Below the pieces are notes generated by a model. The model was given only the letters and a program-made list of their open reading frames with translations. It did not search any database and was not told the origin of the DNA. The position numbers and the translations under genes are program-made. A stretch of 64,000 nucleotides of DNA from Streptomyces sp. NBC_01485. GTDB taxonomy: Bacteria; Actinomycetota; Actinomycetes; Streptomycetales; Streptomycetaceae. Location of the stretch: assembly GCF_036227125.1 (NCBI RefSeq), contig NZ_CP109435.1, positions 1,984,001 through 2,048,000 of the forward strand, written 5' to 3'. Positions 27,399 through 36,001 of this stretch are shown here, piece after piece (the first letter of the stretch is position 1; each line of letters opens with the position of its first letter).

Positions 27399-28526
27399 TC
27401 AGATCATCGGTCGGGGCTGCGTCAACTCGTCGTAGACGCTGAGGACTTGGGCGACGGTCTCGTCCTCGGTGGGCCAGGTGGCCGCCTGCCCGGTGCCCAA
27501 GTCCCGGAGGGCTTCGCAGCGTTCGGGGTCGCCGAGGAGTCGTACGACGACGGCGGCGAAGGTCTCCGCGTCGCCGGGCGGTACCAATTCGGCGGCGTCG
27601 CCGACGAGTTCGCGGATGCCGCCGGCCAGGGCCGCGACGAGCGGCACGCGTGCGTGCAGCGCCTCCTGCGCCAGGACCGACCGTGACTCCTCGCCGCCCG
27701 GCAGCAGCGCCAGGTCGGCGGCGGCGAGCAGTTCGCTCACGTCGTCCCGCCGCCCGAGCAGCCGGACCGGCAACTCCTCGTCCTCGATACGGCGCTGGAG
27801 TTCCGCCCGCTGCGGCCCTTCCCCGGCGACGACGACCAGGGGCACGGCGTCCAGCCGGCGCCAGGCGCGCGAGGCGTCCAGCAGGAGGTCGTAGCCGCGG
27901 TGGCGGTCCAGGGAGCCGACCGCCATGAGCAACGGGCGTCCGATGGCGCCGAGTTCGGCCCGCAGTTTGGAGGCCGGCTGCTCGGACTCCTCGGGCCCCT
28001 CGCCCCGGCGGGGTTCGGGCAGCGCCACGGCGGCGAGCCGCGCGTCGCGGGCGCCTGTACGGCGGGCCCGGTCCACGAGGTCGGAGGTGGTGCCGAGGAC
28101 CACGGCGGCCGTCCTCGCGACCCGCCGTTCCAGCAGCCGCAGCAGATGGGCGCGGGCCCCTTCGGCGTGCGCCCGGCTGTGCCAGGTGACGACGAGCGGG
28201 GTGTGCCGGCCGCTGAGTGCGAGGACGGCCCGGAAGGAGGCGTGCAGCCCGTGCGCGTGGACCAGGTCGGCGTCCGTGCAGGCCGCCCGGAGCGCCGCCA
28301 CGGACCCCGGATCGCTGCTGCGCGGCACGTGCACGTGTTCGGCTCCGGCGCCCGTGAAGTCGTAGGCGCGATCGGCCTCGACGGGGGCGCACACGGTCAC
28401 TCGCACGCCCCGCGCGACGAGCCCCGCGGCCAGGGAGCGCACATGCGCGCTGCTGCCGGCGTTGCCGCCGCCCAGCACCTGCACGGTGCGCAGCGCGGAC
28501 TGGCCGTGCGGTGAGTGGCTGCTCAC
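27399..28526 (-). CDS. Glycosyltransferase family 4 (GT-B fold)
   Basis: The 375 residues from GTG at 28526 (CAGGAG 10 nt upstream) begin MSSHSPHGQSALRTVQVLGGGNAGSSAHV, where GGGNAGSS is the N-terminal acceptor-side loop of GT4 enzymes. HAHGLHASF and VTWHSRAH are in the first Rossmann domain. The donor-binding EX7E is in EESRSVLAQEALHA. The enzyme should transfer a sugar from a nucleotide donor, retaining configuration, onto a lipid- or small-molecule acceptor. It lies 252 bp downstream of a small MraY/WecA-like membrane protein on the same strand, which suggests a common glycolipid or wall-glycan pathway. Confidence 0.88.
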   Translation of the reverse strand: MSSHSPHGQSALRTVQVLGGGNAGSSAHVRSLAAGLVARGVRVTVCAPVEADRAYDFTGAGAEHVHVPRSSDPGSVAALRAACTDADLVHAHGLHASFRAVLALSGRHTPLVVTWHSRAHAEGARAHLLRLLERRVARTAAVVLGTTSDLVDRARRTGARDARLAAVALPEPRRGEGPEESEQPASKLRAELGAIGRPLLMAVGSLDRHRGYDLLLDASRAWRRLDAVPLVVVAGEGPQRAELQRRIEDEELPVRLLGRRDDVSELLAAADLALLPGGEESRSVLAQEALHARVPLVAALAGGIRELVGDAAELVPPGDAETFAAVVVRLLGDPERCEALRDLGTGQAATWPTEDETVAQVLSVYDELTQPRPMI

Positions 28527-28778
28527 GTGGCCGGGGCTCCTGGTTCGGCGTCGGACGGTCACGAAGAAACGTACGGAAGGACCGGGCGGAGGGGTGGACC
28601 GCTGACGTCCTCCACGTTCTACGCCCAAGGATGCCAGCACGTACGGGTGTTCCGTGCCGCCGAGCACCCCGGCACCCGGCAACAGGACCCCCCGCATCAC
28701 CCACACGGGTGAGGAAAGCCAGGTTCCGTTCGAATCCCTGAGCCTGGATCACCCGAGTTTCGATCGCCGGACTCGCGA

Positions 28779-29561
28779 CTACCCGAGTCCCGACCACCCG
28801 AACGCGGATCTCGCCGCCCCGCTCACCCGCTCCCCGCACACCGCGGCGGCCACCACGGCGGCGGCGTGCGCGACGAGCCCCGCACGCCCGTCGCCGGCCA
28901 CCACCGCCACCCCGAGCAGCGCGCCCAACGCGTGCGCCCCGCTGTCGCCGAGCATCTCCCGCCCACCCAGATCCTCGGGCAGCACAGCCGCGCCGGCCCC
29001 GACCGCCACGGCGGACAGTTCCCCGGCCGCCCCCGCCCGCAGCAACCCCGGTGCAGCGAGCGCGAGTACGGCACCGGCGGCCCTCCCGGGGCGTACGTCC
29101 ACGAGGTTGACGAAGTGCGCGGCCCCGGCGATCACCACCCCCGCGAGCACCTTGTCCAGGGGCCGCTCCTTCAGCAGCGCCCCCGCGACCAGCCCGGCCG
29201 CCGAGATCCCGAACAGCTTCACGGCCCCGCTCGTGACCTCGCCCTGCCGCAACGCGCCCAGATGCGCCCGGAAGCCCCGCCGCGGATCGCCGACGCCGAC
29301 GACGTCGTCGTACGCCCCGCAGATCCCGGCGACGCCCACGGCGAGCGCGGCGCCCGGAGCCACCCGCCCGGCCGCGACCGCGCCGGCCAGAGCGACGGCG
29401 GGGCCGGCGTACAACCCGACCGTCCGCCCCGCATGGTTCTCGCGCTCCCAGCGCGCCCGCCCACCGGGCGCCGTCGCCCGCAACACCGCCGCCGTCGCCC
29501 GTGTCAGCCCGGCCGCCGCTGCGAACGCCGTGCCCCGTCCCCTTCGTACGCGTATGAACAT
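28779..29561 (-). CDS. Shortened MraY/WecA-like phosphoglycosyl transferase homologue
   Basis: The 260-residue membrane protein has about six to seven hydrophobic helices. It keeps several family motifs: ENHAGRTVGLYAG, the DD pair in GAYDDVVG, NLVDVRPGRA (N-x-x-D) and MLGDSGAHALG. Enzymes of this family transfer a sugar-phosphate to undecaprenyl phosphate. However it is about 100 residues shorter than MraY or WecA and I find no C-terminal His-rich loop (HHxx or HIHH type). It may have a different acceptor or be a scaffold. It lies 63 bp downstream of recN and upstream of a GT4 gene. Confidence 0.75.
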   Translation of the reverse strand: MFIRVRRGRGTAFAAAAGLTRATAAVLRATAPGGRARWERENHAGRTVGLYAGPAVALAGAVAAGRVAPGAALAVGVAGICGAYDDVVGVGDPRRGFRAHLGALRQGEVTSGAVKLFGISAAGLVAGALLKERPLDKVLAGVVIAGAAHFVNLVDVRPGRAAGAVLALAAPGLLRAGAAGELSAVAVGAGAAVLPEDLGGREMLGDSGAHALGALLGVAVVAGDGRAGLVAHAAAVVAAAVCGERVSGAARSAFGWSGLG

Positions 29562-29624
29562 GCCCTCACCTTAGGGAAACGGCGCATGTCCACGTCACGG
29601 CGGCCAGAGCGTCCAGGGGTGCCG

Positions 29625-31355
29625 CTATCCGTCCGCCCGCGCTGTCGCCAGCAGCTCTTCCGCGTGTGCGCGGGCCGTCTCGGAGTCCTCCTGGCCGGCG
29701 AGCATCCGGGACAGTTCCCTGATGCGGTCCTCGCCCTCCAGGATCTTCACGCCGGACCGGGTCACCGACCCGTCGTCGGTCTTCTCCACCAGCAACTGCC
29801 GGTCGGCGAAGGCCGCGACCTGCGGAAGGTGGGTGACGACCACGACCTGCGCGGTCTTCGCGAGCCGCGCCAGCCGCCGCCCGATCTCCACGGCCGCCTT
29901 GCCCCCCACGCCCGCGTCGACCTCGTCGAAGAGATACGTCGGCACGGGATCCGTCCCCGCGAACACGACCTCGACGGCGAGCATCACGCGCGACAGCTCA
30001 CCGCCGGACGCGCCCTTGGCGATGGGCCGTGGTGGGGCGCCGGGATGCGGGGCGAGCAGCAGCTCGACCTCGTCCACGCCGGCCGGCCCGTACACCACGG
30101 CACGGCCGCCGACCTCGACACCCTCCGGGTCCTCGGTCTGCCGGATGTCGAACGACACGCGCGCGTGCGGCATGGCCAGGGAGGCCAGCTCGGCGGTCAC
30201 CGCGGCGGCGAACCGCTCGGCGGCCTCCGTGCGCGCGTCCGTCAGCGCCTGCGCCAGCCCGCCGAGTTCGGCCCGCAGGCCGTCCCGTTCGGCGGTCAGT
30301 TCGTCGATGCGCTCGTCGTCGCCGTCCAGCTCGGTGAGCCGGGCGGCGCTCTGCTCGGCCCAGGCGAGAACGGCGTTCACGTCCGGACCGTACTTGCGCG
30401 TGAGCCCGGTGAGCGCGGCCCGCCGCTCCTCGACGGCCGACAGCCGCAGCGGATCGGCGTCGAGGTCGTCGGCGTACCCCGCGAGGTCGCCCGCCGCATC
30501 GCCCAGCAGGATCGCGATCTCCCCGATCCGGCCGGCGAGCGCGGCCAGCGCCGGATCGTGCGACCTGACGGCCTCCAGGGCCCGCTGCGCGCCCGCGACG
30601 AGCGTGGCGGCGTCGATGCCCTCGGGATCCTCCGGGTTACCGGCCAGAGCGGCGTGAGCGGCCGTCGCGGCGGACGACAGCGCCTCCGCGTGCCCGAGCC
30701 GCTCGGCCTCCTCGGCCAGCTCCGCGTCCTCCCCGGCGCGTGGTTCGACGCCGGCGATCTCGTCGAGCCCGAAGCGCAGCATGTCGGCTTCCTGAGCCCG
30801 CTCCCGCGCGCGGGTGACGATCTCCTCCAGCTCGACGGCCACGGCCCGCAGCCGCCGGTAGGCCTCGGTGTACTTGGCGAGCGGCACGGTCACCGCGTCG
30901 CCCGCGTACCGGTCGAGCGCCTGCCGCTGCCGGGACAGCTTCAGCAGCCCCTGCTGGTCGGTCTGCCCGTGCACGGCCACCAGCTCGTCGGCGAGCTCGG
31001 CGAGCACGCCCATGGGCACACTCCGCCCGCCCACATGCGCCCGCGACCGCCCCTCGGCGGAAACGGTACGGCTGATGATCAGGGCGCCGTCGTCGAGCTC
31101 GGCCCCGGCCTCCTCGGCCCGTACGACCACCGGGGCGCCCGCGGGCAGGGCGATCCGCCCCTCCACGACCGCCTTCTCGGCACCTATCCGCACGAGCGCG
31201 GGATCGGCGCGCCCGCCGAGCAGCAGCCCGAGGCTGGTGACCACCATGGTCTTGCCCGCACCCGTCTCACCCGTGACGGCGGTGAACCCGGGCGACAGCT
31301 CGACAACCGCGTCGTCGATGACCCCGAGCGACCGTATCCGCATCTCCTCCAACAC
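29625..31355 (-). CDS. recN: DNA repair protein RecN
   Basis: GTG at 31355 gives MLEEMRIRSLGVIDDAVVEL, 576 residues, with AAGG 8 nt upstream. An internal ATG at 31343 is an alternative. The SMC-like Walker A is GETGAGKTM near residue 32. A long coiled coil (about 160-380) carries heptad Leu and Glu/Arg. The C-terminal signature KGASGGELSRVMLAVE and Walker B TYLFDEVDAGVGG close the ATPase. RecN holds DNA ends in double-strand break repair. It lies with nadK and tlyA, the standard actinobacterial order tlyA-nadK-recN. A family A repeat separates it from nadK. Confidence 0.96.
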   Translation of the reverse strand: MLEEMRIRSLGVIDDAVVELSPGFTAVTGETGAGKTMVVTSLGLLLGGRADPALVRIGAEKAVVEGRIALPAGAPVVVRAEEAGAELDDGALIISRTVSAEGRSRAHVGGRSVPMGVLAELADELVAVHGQTDQQGLLKLSRQRQALDRYAGDAVTVPLAKYTEAYRRLRAVAVELEEIVTRARERAQEADMLRFGLDEIAGVEPRAGEDAELAEEAERLGHAEALSSAATAAHAALAGNPEDPEGIDAATLVAGAQRALEAVRSHDPALAALAGRIGEIAILLGDAAGDLAGYADDLDADPLRLSAVEERRAALTGLTRKYGPDVNAVLAWAEQSAARLTELDGDDERIDELTAERDGLRAELGGLAQALTDARTEAAERFAAAVTAELASLAMPHARVSFDIRQTEDPEGVEVGGRAVVYGPAGVDEVELLLAPHPGAPPRPIAKGASGGELSRVMLAVEVVFAGTDPVPTYLFDEVDAGVGGKAAVEIGRRLARLAKTAQVVVVTHLPQVAAFADRQLLVEKTDDGSVTRSGVKILEGEDRIRELSRMLAGQEDSETARAHAEELLATARADG

Positions 31356-31404
31356 GACCCGAACCTTACGAGGTCGGGGAGGCAAAGTGCGAGGCGGCCC
31401 GTCA

Positions 31405-31513
31405 CCCGGGCGAGTGGACCCGCCCAGGGGCGCGGGGCCGCATCGGCATGCGGCTCCGCCGCGCGGGCGCGACCAGCCACAACAGGCCCGCAGCCGCCGC
31501 GAGTTCCCCGCCA
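31405..31513 (-). repeat. Dispersed intergenic repeat family A, copy 2 (inverted)
   Basis: Read on the minus strand it gives TGGCTGGTCGCGCCCGCGCG, GCGGAGCCGCATG and GCCCCGCGCCCCT, matching copy 1 at 1425-1545 with few changes. It occupies most of the 181-bp gap between nadK and recN. Confidence 0.7.
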
Positions 31514-31536
31514 CCCCCTACAAACTGCGCAAACGG

Positions 31537-32442
31537 CTACGGCCGAGCCCCACGCCACCCGGAAACAGGCAACGCGAACTTCGCCACCAGCCGATCCGTG
31601 AACGAAGCGTGATGCAGCCGGGCAAGCCGAACCGGCACAGCCCCCCGCCGCACCTCGACCCGAGCCCCCGCGGGCAACTCGACGGTCCGCCGCCCGTCAC
31701 ACCACAGCACACCCGGCGGAATGTGCGGCAGCACCTCGACCGCAAGCACCGAATCCGGCGAGGTGACCAACGGCTTCGCGAACAACGCGTGCGCGCTGAT
31801 CGGCACCATCAGCAACGCCTCCACCTCGGGCCACACCACAGGCCCACCGGCGGAGAACGCGTAGGCGGTGGACCCGGTCGGCGTCGACAGGACGATCCCG
31901 TCGCACCCGAACCCGGTGACCGGCCGCCCGTCGATCTCCAGCACCACTTCCAGCAGCTTCTCGGCGCCCGCCTTCTGCACGGCCGCCTCGTTCAGCGCCC
32001 AGTCGGTGTGCACGATGTCCCCGTTGCGATGCACGACGACGTCGACGGTCATCCGCTCCTCGACCTCGTACGCCTTCGCCACCACCCGGTCGACGACCTT
32101 GTCGAGGTCGTCCCGCTCGGCCTCGGCGAGGAAGCCGACGCTGCCGAGGTTGACGCCGAGCATCGGCACCCCCGACGCCCGCGCGAACTCCGCGCCGCGC
32201 AGCAGCGTGCCGTCACCGCCCAGGACGATGAGCAGCTCGCACCCCTCCAGGCACTGCGGGGTGGCCTCGGAGACGAGTTCCACCTCGTCAGGCAGGGGCA
32301 GGTCGGCGGCCTCGTACTCCAGGACGCGCACCCCGATGCCCTCGCGCAGCAGCCCCTTGACCACCAGCTCGGCGCTGCGAATGGCCGCGGGCCGCCCGGT
32401 GTGGGCAAGCAGGAAAACAGTTCGAGCTCGGTTCTGAGTCAA
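31537..32442 (-). CDS. nadK: NAD kinase
   Basis: TTG at 32442 overlaps the tlyA stop (TTGA) and gives 301 residues. The diagnostic GGDGT sits in LLIVLGGDGTLLRGAEF near residue 75, and the second motif LNEAAVQ and TPTGSTAYAFSAGGP follow. It phosphorylates NAD to NADP and so sets the NADPH pool. It is coupled to tlyA, the regular gene order. The C-terminal SFTDRLVAKFALPVSGWRG is typical of streptomycete enzymes. Confidence 0.96.
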   Translation of the reverse strand: MTQNRARTVFLLAHTGRPAAIRSAELVVKGLLREGIGVRVLEYEAADLPLPDEVELVSEATPQCLEGCELLIVLGGDGTLLRGAEFARASGVPMLGVNLGSVGFLAEAERDDLDKVVDRVVAKAYEVEERMTVDVVVHRNGDIVHTDWALNEAAVQKAGAEKLLEVVLEIDGRPVTGFGCDGIVLSTPTGSTAYAFSAGGPVVWPEVEALLMVPISAHALFAKPLVTSPDSVLAVEVLPHIPPGVLWCDGRRTVELPAGARVEVRRGAVPVRLARLHHASFTDRLVAKFALPVSGWRGARP

Positions 32443-33254
32443 CGCGGCCCCTCCGCAACTGCACGGTCAACATCCGCCGGGTCCAGGGCAGGCGCCCCGG
32501 CCCGGAGCCACAGAAAGTACTCGACATTGCCCGAAGGCCCGGGCAGCGGACTGGCGGTGACACCCTTCACCCCGAGCCCCAGCTCCCACGCCTTCCCGGC
32601 CACGCCCCGCACGGCTTCCGTCCGCAACTGCGGACTCCGTACGACGCCTCCGCTGCCGAGCCGTTCCTTCCCCACCTCGAACTGCGGCTTGACCATCATC
32701 ACCAGGTCCGCGTCCGGCTTGGTGCACCGCGCAAGGGCGGGCAGGACCAACCCGAGCGGGATGAAGGACAAGTCCCCCACGACAAGATCCACAGACTCCC
32801 CATCGATCGCTTCAAGCGTCAACTCGCGTACGTTCGTACGGTCCTTGACCGTGACGCGTTCATCGCTCTGAAGAGACCAGGCGAGTTGTCCGTATCCGAC
32901 GTCGACCGCGACGACATGCGCGGCGCCCGCCCGCAGCAGCACGTCGGTGAACCCCCCGGTGGACGCCCCGGCGTCCAGCGCCCGCCGCCCCTGCACCACG
33001 AGCCCCCGCGGTACGAAGGCGGCCAGCGCGCCGGCGAGCTTGTGCCCGCCCCGGGACACGTAGTCGGGGTCGTCGCCGTCGACGGCGACGACGATCGCGG
33101 CGGCCGTCTCCACCTGCGTGGCCGGCTTGGTCGCGACGGTCTTCCCGACGGAGACCCGCCCGGCGGCGATCAGCTGCCCGGCATGCTCACGCGAGCGCGC
33201 GAGCTTCCGGCGGACCAGCTCCGCGTCCAGACGGCGCCGTGCGACTCCTGCCAC
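32439..33254 (-). CDS. tlyA: TlyA-family rRNA 2'-O-methyltransferase
   Basis: The protein has 271 residues: an N-terminal S4 RNA-binding domain (RRRLDAELVRRKLARSREHAGQLIAAG) and an FtsJ-like methyltransferase domain with the SAM motif LDAGASTGGFTDVLL and the catalytic-region DLVVGDLSFIP. In mycobacteria TlyA methylates 16S and 23S rRNA and sensitises to capreomycin. It is followed by nadK with a 4-base overlap. Its leader contains a GCGTGTTGC tandem repeat. Confidence 0.94.
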   Translation of the reverse strand: MAGVARRRLDAELVRRKLARSREHAGQLIAAGRVSVGKTVATKPATQVETAAAIVVAVDGDDPDYVSRGGHKLAGALAAFVPRGLVVQGRRALDAGASTGGFTDVLLRAGAAHVVAVDVGYGQLAWSLQSDERVTVKDRTNVRELTLEAIDGESVDLVVGDLSFIPLGLVLPALARCTKPDADLVMMVKPQFEVGKERLGSGGVVRSPQLRTEAVRGVAGKAWELGLGVKGVTASPLPGPSGNVEYFLWLRAGAPALDPADVDRAVAEGPR

Positions 33255-33270
33255 GTTCGGTTCAGCTCCT

Positions 33271-33318
33271 ATTGCGTGTTGCCTGCTGCGTGTTGCCCGT
33301 TGCGTGTTGCGTGTTGCT
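33271..33318. repeat. Tandem GCGTGTTGC repeats upstream of tlyA
   Basis: GCGTGTTGC occurs four times with short spacers (CTGCT, CCGTT), the last two overlapping, in the 77-bp gap between a small leftward gene and tlyA. It is just upstream of the tlyA start and could alter its distance from upstream signals if the copy number changes. Confidence 0.8.
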
Positions 33319-33331
33319 AGTCCCTATTGCC

Positions 33332-33625
33332 CTACGACGTCGGGGGCCCCGGAGTTCCCGGGCGGGCGTCGAGCGCGGTGAGCGCGTCGCGCAGTCCCCG
33401 GTGTACATCCTCGTACACCTCGAGGTGCCCGTCCGTGGCGAGGTGGTCGGCGTCGGCCAGCCGGTCCAGACGGGCGTCGACCTCGGCGTCACCGGTGGGC
33501 GTGCGGGAGACGTTCAGCGGGGCAGGCGCGGCGGGGCCGTGCTCCGCCGTCTCAGGCGCGGCCTCCGTCGACGCACCCGCACCCGCGCCTGTCTCCGCCT
33601 CCGCCCCCGGCGCTGTGTCGCTCAT
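33332..33625 (-). CDS. Small conserved protein upstream of tlyA
   Basis: The 97 residues start MSDTAPGAEAETGAG. The first half is disordered (Ala, Glu, Gly, Pro, Thr). The second half, DAEVDARLDRLADADHLATD then GHLEVYEDVHRGLRDAL, is an amphipathic helical segment that looks conserved and structured. It has no signal peptide, membrane helix or cysteines. It precedes tlyA-nadK-recN on the same strand with a 77-bp gap and is divergent from the SCP2 gene. I do not recognise a function. Confidence 0.65.
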   Translation of the reverse strand: MSDTAPGAEAETGAGAGASTEAAPETAEHGPAAPAPLNVSRTPTGDAEVDARLDRLADADHLATDGHLEVYEDVHRGLRDALTALDARPGTPGPPTS

Positions 33626-33667
33626 GCCCAGACGCTACCTCGAACCGCTGAGGTACCGTCGATCACG

Positions 33668-34015
33668 ATGGCCACGATCGAGGAGTGCCGCGCCGCACTC
33701 GAGAAGCTCTCGGACAACATGCAGAGCACCGAAGGGGACGTCCGGGCGGCCGCGGCCCTGGACCGTTCGGTGAGCTGCCGGATCACCGACCTGGACGTCA
33801 CGTTCGTCGGCCGCATGGCGGACGGCCGGATCGTCGTCCACGACACCCTGCAAGGGCCCCCTCGGGAGAAGGCCCAGATCAGGCTGACCATGAGCGGCGA
33901 CGACCTGGTCGCGCTGGTCGACGGCGGGCTGAACTTCGCGAAGGCCTGGGGCTCGGGCCGGGTGAAGCTGGAGGCCGGTCTGCGGGACCTGTTCCAGCTC
34001 AGGAAGCTGCTGTGA
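33668..34015 (+). CDS. SCP2 sterol-carrier-like domain protein
   Basis: The 115 residues from ATG at 33668 make a single SCP2 fold: VGRMADGRIVVHDTLQGPP, IRLTMSGDDLVALVDGGLNFAKAWGSGRVKLEAGLRDLF. Such proteins have a hydrophobic tunnel for lipids or act as small accessory domains. No partner gene is fused or adjacent in the same direction. Its last 17 bp overlap the end of the convergent iron-transport ATPase gene, so their transcripts must be antisense at the 3' ends. Confidence 0.88.
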   Translation: MATIEECRAALEKLSDNMQSTEGDVRAAAALDRSVSCRITDLDVTFVGRMADGRIVVHDTLQGPPREKAQIRLTMSGDDLVALVDGGLNFAKAWGSGRVKLEAGLRDLFQLRKLL

Positions 34016-34886
34016 CCGTCTCGCGCGCGCGTGCCTTCCGCGCCGCCGGCACCACCAGCGGAGTCCCCGTCTCGGGGTCGTCGATGACCTGACAGCGCAG
34101 CCCGAAGACCTCCTCCACCAGAGCGGCCGTGACGACGTCGTTCGGCGCGCCCTGCGCGATGACCTCGCCGCCCTTCAGCGCGATCAGGTGGGTGGCGTAG
34201 CGGGCGGCGTGGTTGAGGTCGTGCAGCACGGCGACGAGCGTGCGCCCCTGCTCCTCGTGCAGCTCCGCGCACAGGTCCAGTACGTCGATCTGGTGCTGGA
34301 TGTCGAGGTAGGTCGTCGGCTCGTCGAGCAGCAGCAGCGGGGTCTGCTGGGCCAGGGCCATCGCGATCCACACGCGCTGCCGCTGCCCGCCGGACAGCTC
34401 GTCGACGTACCGGTCGGCGAGCTCGGCGACCCCGGTCTGCGCCATGGACTCCTGCACGACCCGCTCGTCCTCGGCCGACCACTGCCGCAGGATGCCCTGG
34501 TGCGGGTAGCGTCCGCGGCCGACGAGGTCGGCGACGGTGATCCCGTCGGGCGCGATGGACGACTGCGGCAGCAGCCCCAGCGTCCGCGCGACCTTCTTCG
34601 CGGGCATCGACTGGATGACCTGCCCGTCGAGCAGCACCCGGCCGTGGCTCGGCTTCAGCATCCGCGACAGCGCCCGCAGCAGCGTCGACTTGCCGCAGGC
34701 GTTGGGGCCGACGATCACGGTGAAGGAGTTGTCGGGTATCTCCACCGACAGCTGTTCGGCGATGACCCGCTGGTCGTAGGCGAGGGTGACGTTCTCGGCG
34801 GAGAGGCGGTTCACGGTGCTCCTTCGGTTGTTCGACCCGCGGCTTCCGGAAGGGGTGGCGCTCATGTCCGCAGTGGCGGTGGTCAT
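33999..34886 (-). CDS. Iron-siderophore ABC transporter, ATP-binding protein (FecE-like)
   Basis: The ATG at 34886 overlaps the permease stop (ATGA), giving 295 residues. Walker A is GPNACGKSTLL, the signature LSGGQRQRVW and the Walker B LLLLDEPTTYLDIQHQ, a sequence typical of ferric-siderophore importers. It powers uptake through the two membrane subunits encoded just upstream. It is last in the three-gene set controlled by the iron box at 37046. It overlaps the SCP2 gene tail to tail by 17 bp. Confidence 0.95.
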   Translation of the reverse strand: MTTATADMSATPSGSRGSNNRRSTVNRLSAENVTLAYDQRVIAEQLSVEIPDNSFTVIVGPNACGKSTLLRALSRMLKPSHGRVLLDGQVIQSMPAKKVARTLGLLPQSSIAPDGITVADLVGRGRYPHQGILRQWSAEDERVVQESMAQTGVAELADRYVDELSGGQRQRVWIAMALAQQTPLLLLDEPTTYLDIQHQIDVLDLCAELHEEQGRTLVAVLHDLNHAARYATHLIALKGGEVIAQGAPNDVVTAALVEEVFGLRCQVIDDPETGTPLVVPAARKARARETVTAAS

Positions 34887-36001
34887 ATCCGGCCCGCCTT
34901 GCGCTCGGTGACCAGCAGCCACAGCAGGTAGACCCCGCCCAGCACGCCGGTGACCACGCCCACGGGCAGCTGTCCGTCGCCGAAGAGCCGCTGCGAGGCC
35001 CAGTCGGCGGTGACCAGCAGGACCGCGCCCATGCACAGGGACGGCACGAGGTTCGGCCCGGGCATGGGGGCACCTCCCGCGCCCTTGAGGCAGCGGGGGA
35101 GGGTCAGCCGCCGGGCGAGCTGCGGCGCGGTGAGCGCCACGAAGCTGACGGGGCCCGCGGCGGCGGTGGCCGCCGCGGTGAGCAGTACGGCGGAGACCAT
35201 CAGCAGCAGCCGCACCCGCTCCACCCGCACGCCCAGCGCGTGCGAGACGTCGTCGCCCATCTCCATCATCCGCAGCCCGCGCGCGTTGGCGAGGACGAGC
35301 GGTACGAGCACGCCGGCCAGGGCGAGCAGCGGCCAGACCTGCTTCCAGTCCCGGCCGTCGAGGGTGCCGGTCATCCAGACGACCGCGCGGGCCGCGTCGA
35401 CGAAGTCGGCCTTGGTGAGCAGGTATCCGTTGACCGCCGTCGCGACGGCCGAGACGCCGATGCCGACGAGCACCAGCCGGTACCCGTGCACGCCCCGCTT
35501 CCACGCCAGCAGGTAGATCAGGGCGCCGGTCACCAGCCCGCCCACCAGCGCGCCGACGGTCACCTGGGCGGCGCTCCCGGAGAACAGCACGATCATCACG
35601 AGCGCCCCGGCCGTCGCCCCCTGCCCGAGCCCCAGCACGTCCGGACTGCCCAGCGGGTTGCGCGACACGGCCTGGAACAGCGCCCCGCCGAGCCCGAGCG
35701 AGGCGCCGACGAGCAGCCCCACCAGGACGCGCGGCAGCCGCAGTTCGTTGACGATGAACTCCTGCCCGGCGTTGCCGTGGCCGAACAGCGTCCTGACGAC
35801 GTCACCGGACGAGATCGGGAAGTCGCCGGTGCCGATCAGCACCACGCTCACGGCGAGCGCGGCGACCACCAGCAGCACGACGACGACCAGCGCCCGAGGA
35901 TCCAGCCGGACGGACAGCCCACCCGGCGTACGCAGCGCACGAGGGGCATGAAGGGTCTTCTGCGCGGTGTTCGTGGTGTTCGTGGCGTTCGTGGTCTTCA
36001 C
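34883..36001 (-). CDS. Iron-siderophore ABC transporter permease (FecCD family), subunit 2
   Basis: GTG at 36001 overlaps the stop of the first permease, giving 372 residues. An N-terminal Thr/Asn-rich stretch is followed by about nine to ten helices. Family motifs include RLPRVLVGLLVGASLGLGGALFQAVSRNPLGSPDVLG and the cytoplasmic coupling helix region MGDDVSHALGV. It pairs with subunit 1 to form the channel. The stop overlaps the ATPase start. The substrate class follows from the family and the iron box. Confidence 0.94.
   Translation of the reverse strand: MKTTNATNTTNTAQKTLHAPRALRTPGGLSVRLDPRALVVVVLLVVAALAVSVVLIGTGDFPISSGDVVRTLFGHGNAGQEFIVNELRLPRVLVGLLVGASLGLGGALFQAVSRNPLGSPDVLGLGQGATAGALVMIVLFSGSAAQVTVGALVGGLVTGALIYLLAWKRGVHGYRLVLVGIGVSAVATAVNGYLLTKADFVDAARAVVWMTGTLDGRDWKQVWPLLALAGVLVPLVLANARGLRMMEMGDDVSHALGVRVERVRLLLMVSAVLLTAAATAAAGPVSFVALTAPQLARRLTLPRCLKGAGGAPMPGPNLVPSLCMGAVLLVTADWASQRLFGDGQLPVGVVTGVLGGVYLLWLLVTERKAGRI

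Noticed and set aside
31364..31514. Longer RecN N-terminus (MAGNSRRLRACC...)
   Set aside because: The extension runs into a dispersed repeat and is Cys/Arg-rich. RecN starts at MLEEMRIRSLG.
28866..31601. 911-codon open frame opposite recN and the MraY-like gene
   Set aside because: It spans two genes and a repeat, and encodes His/Arg/Gly/Pro-rich sequence without a domain.
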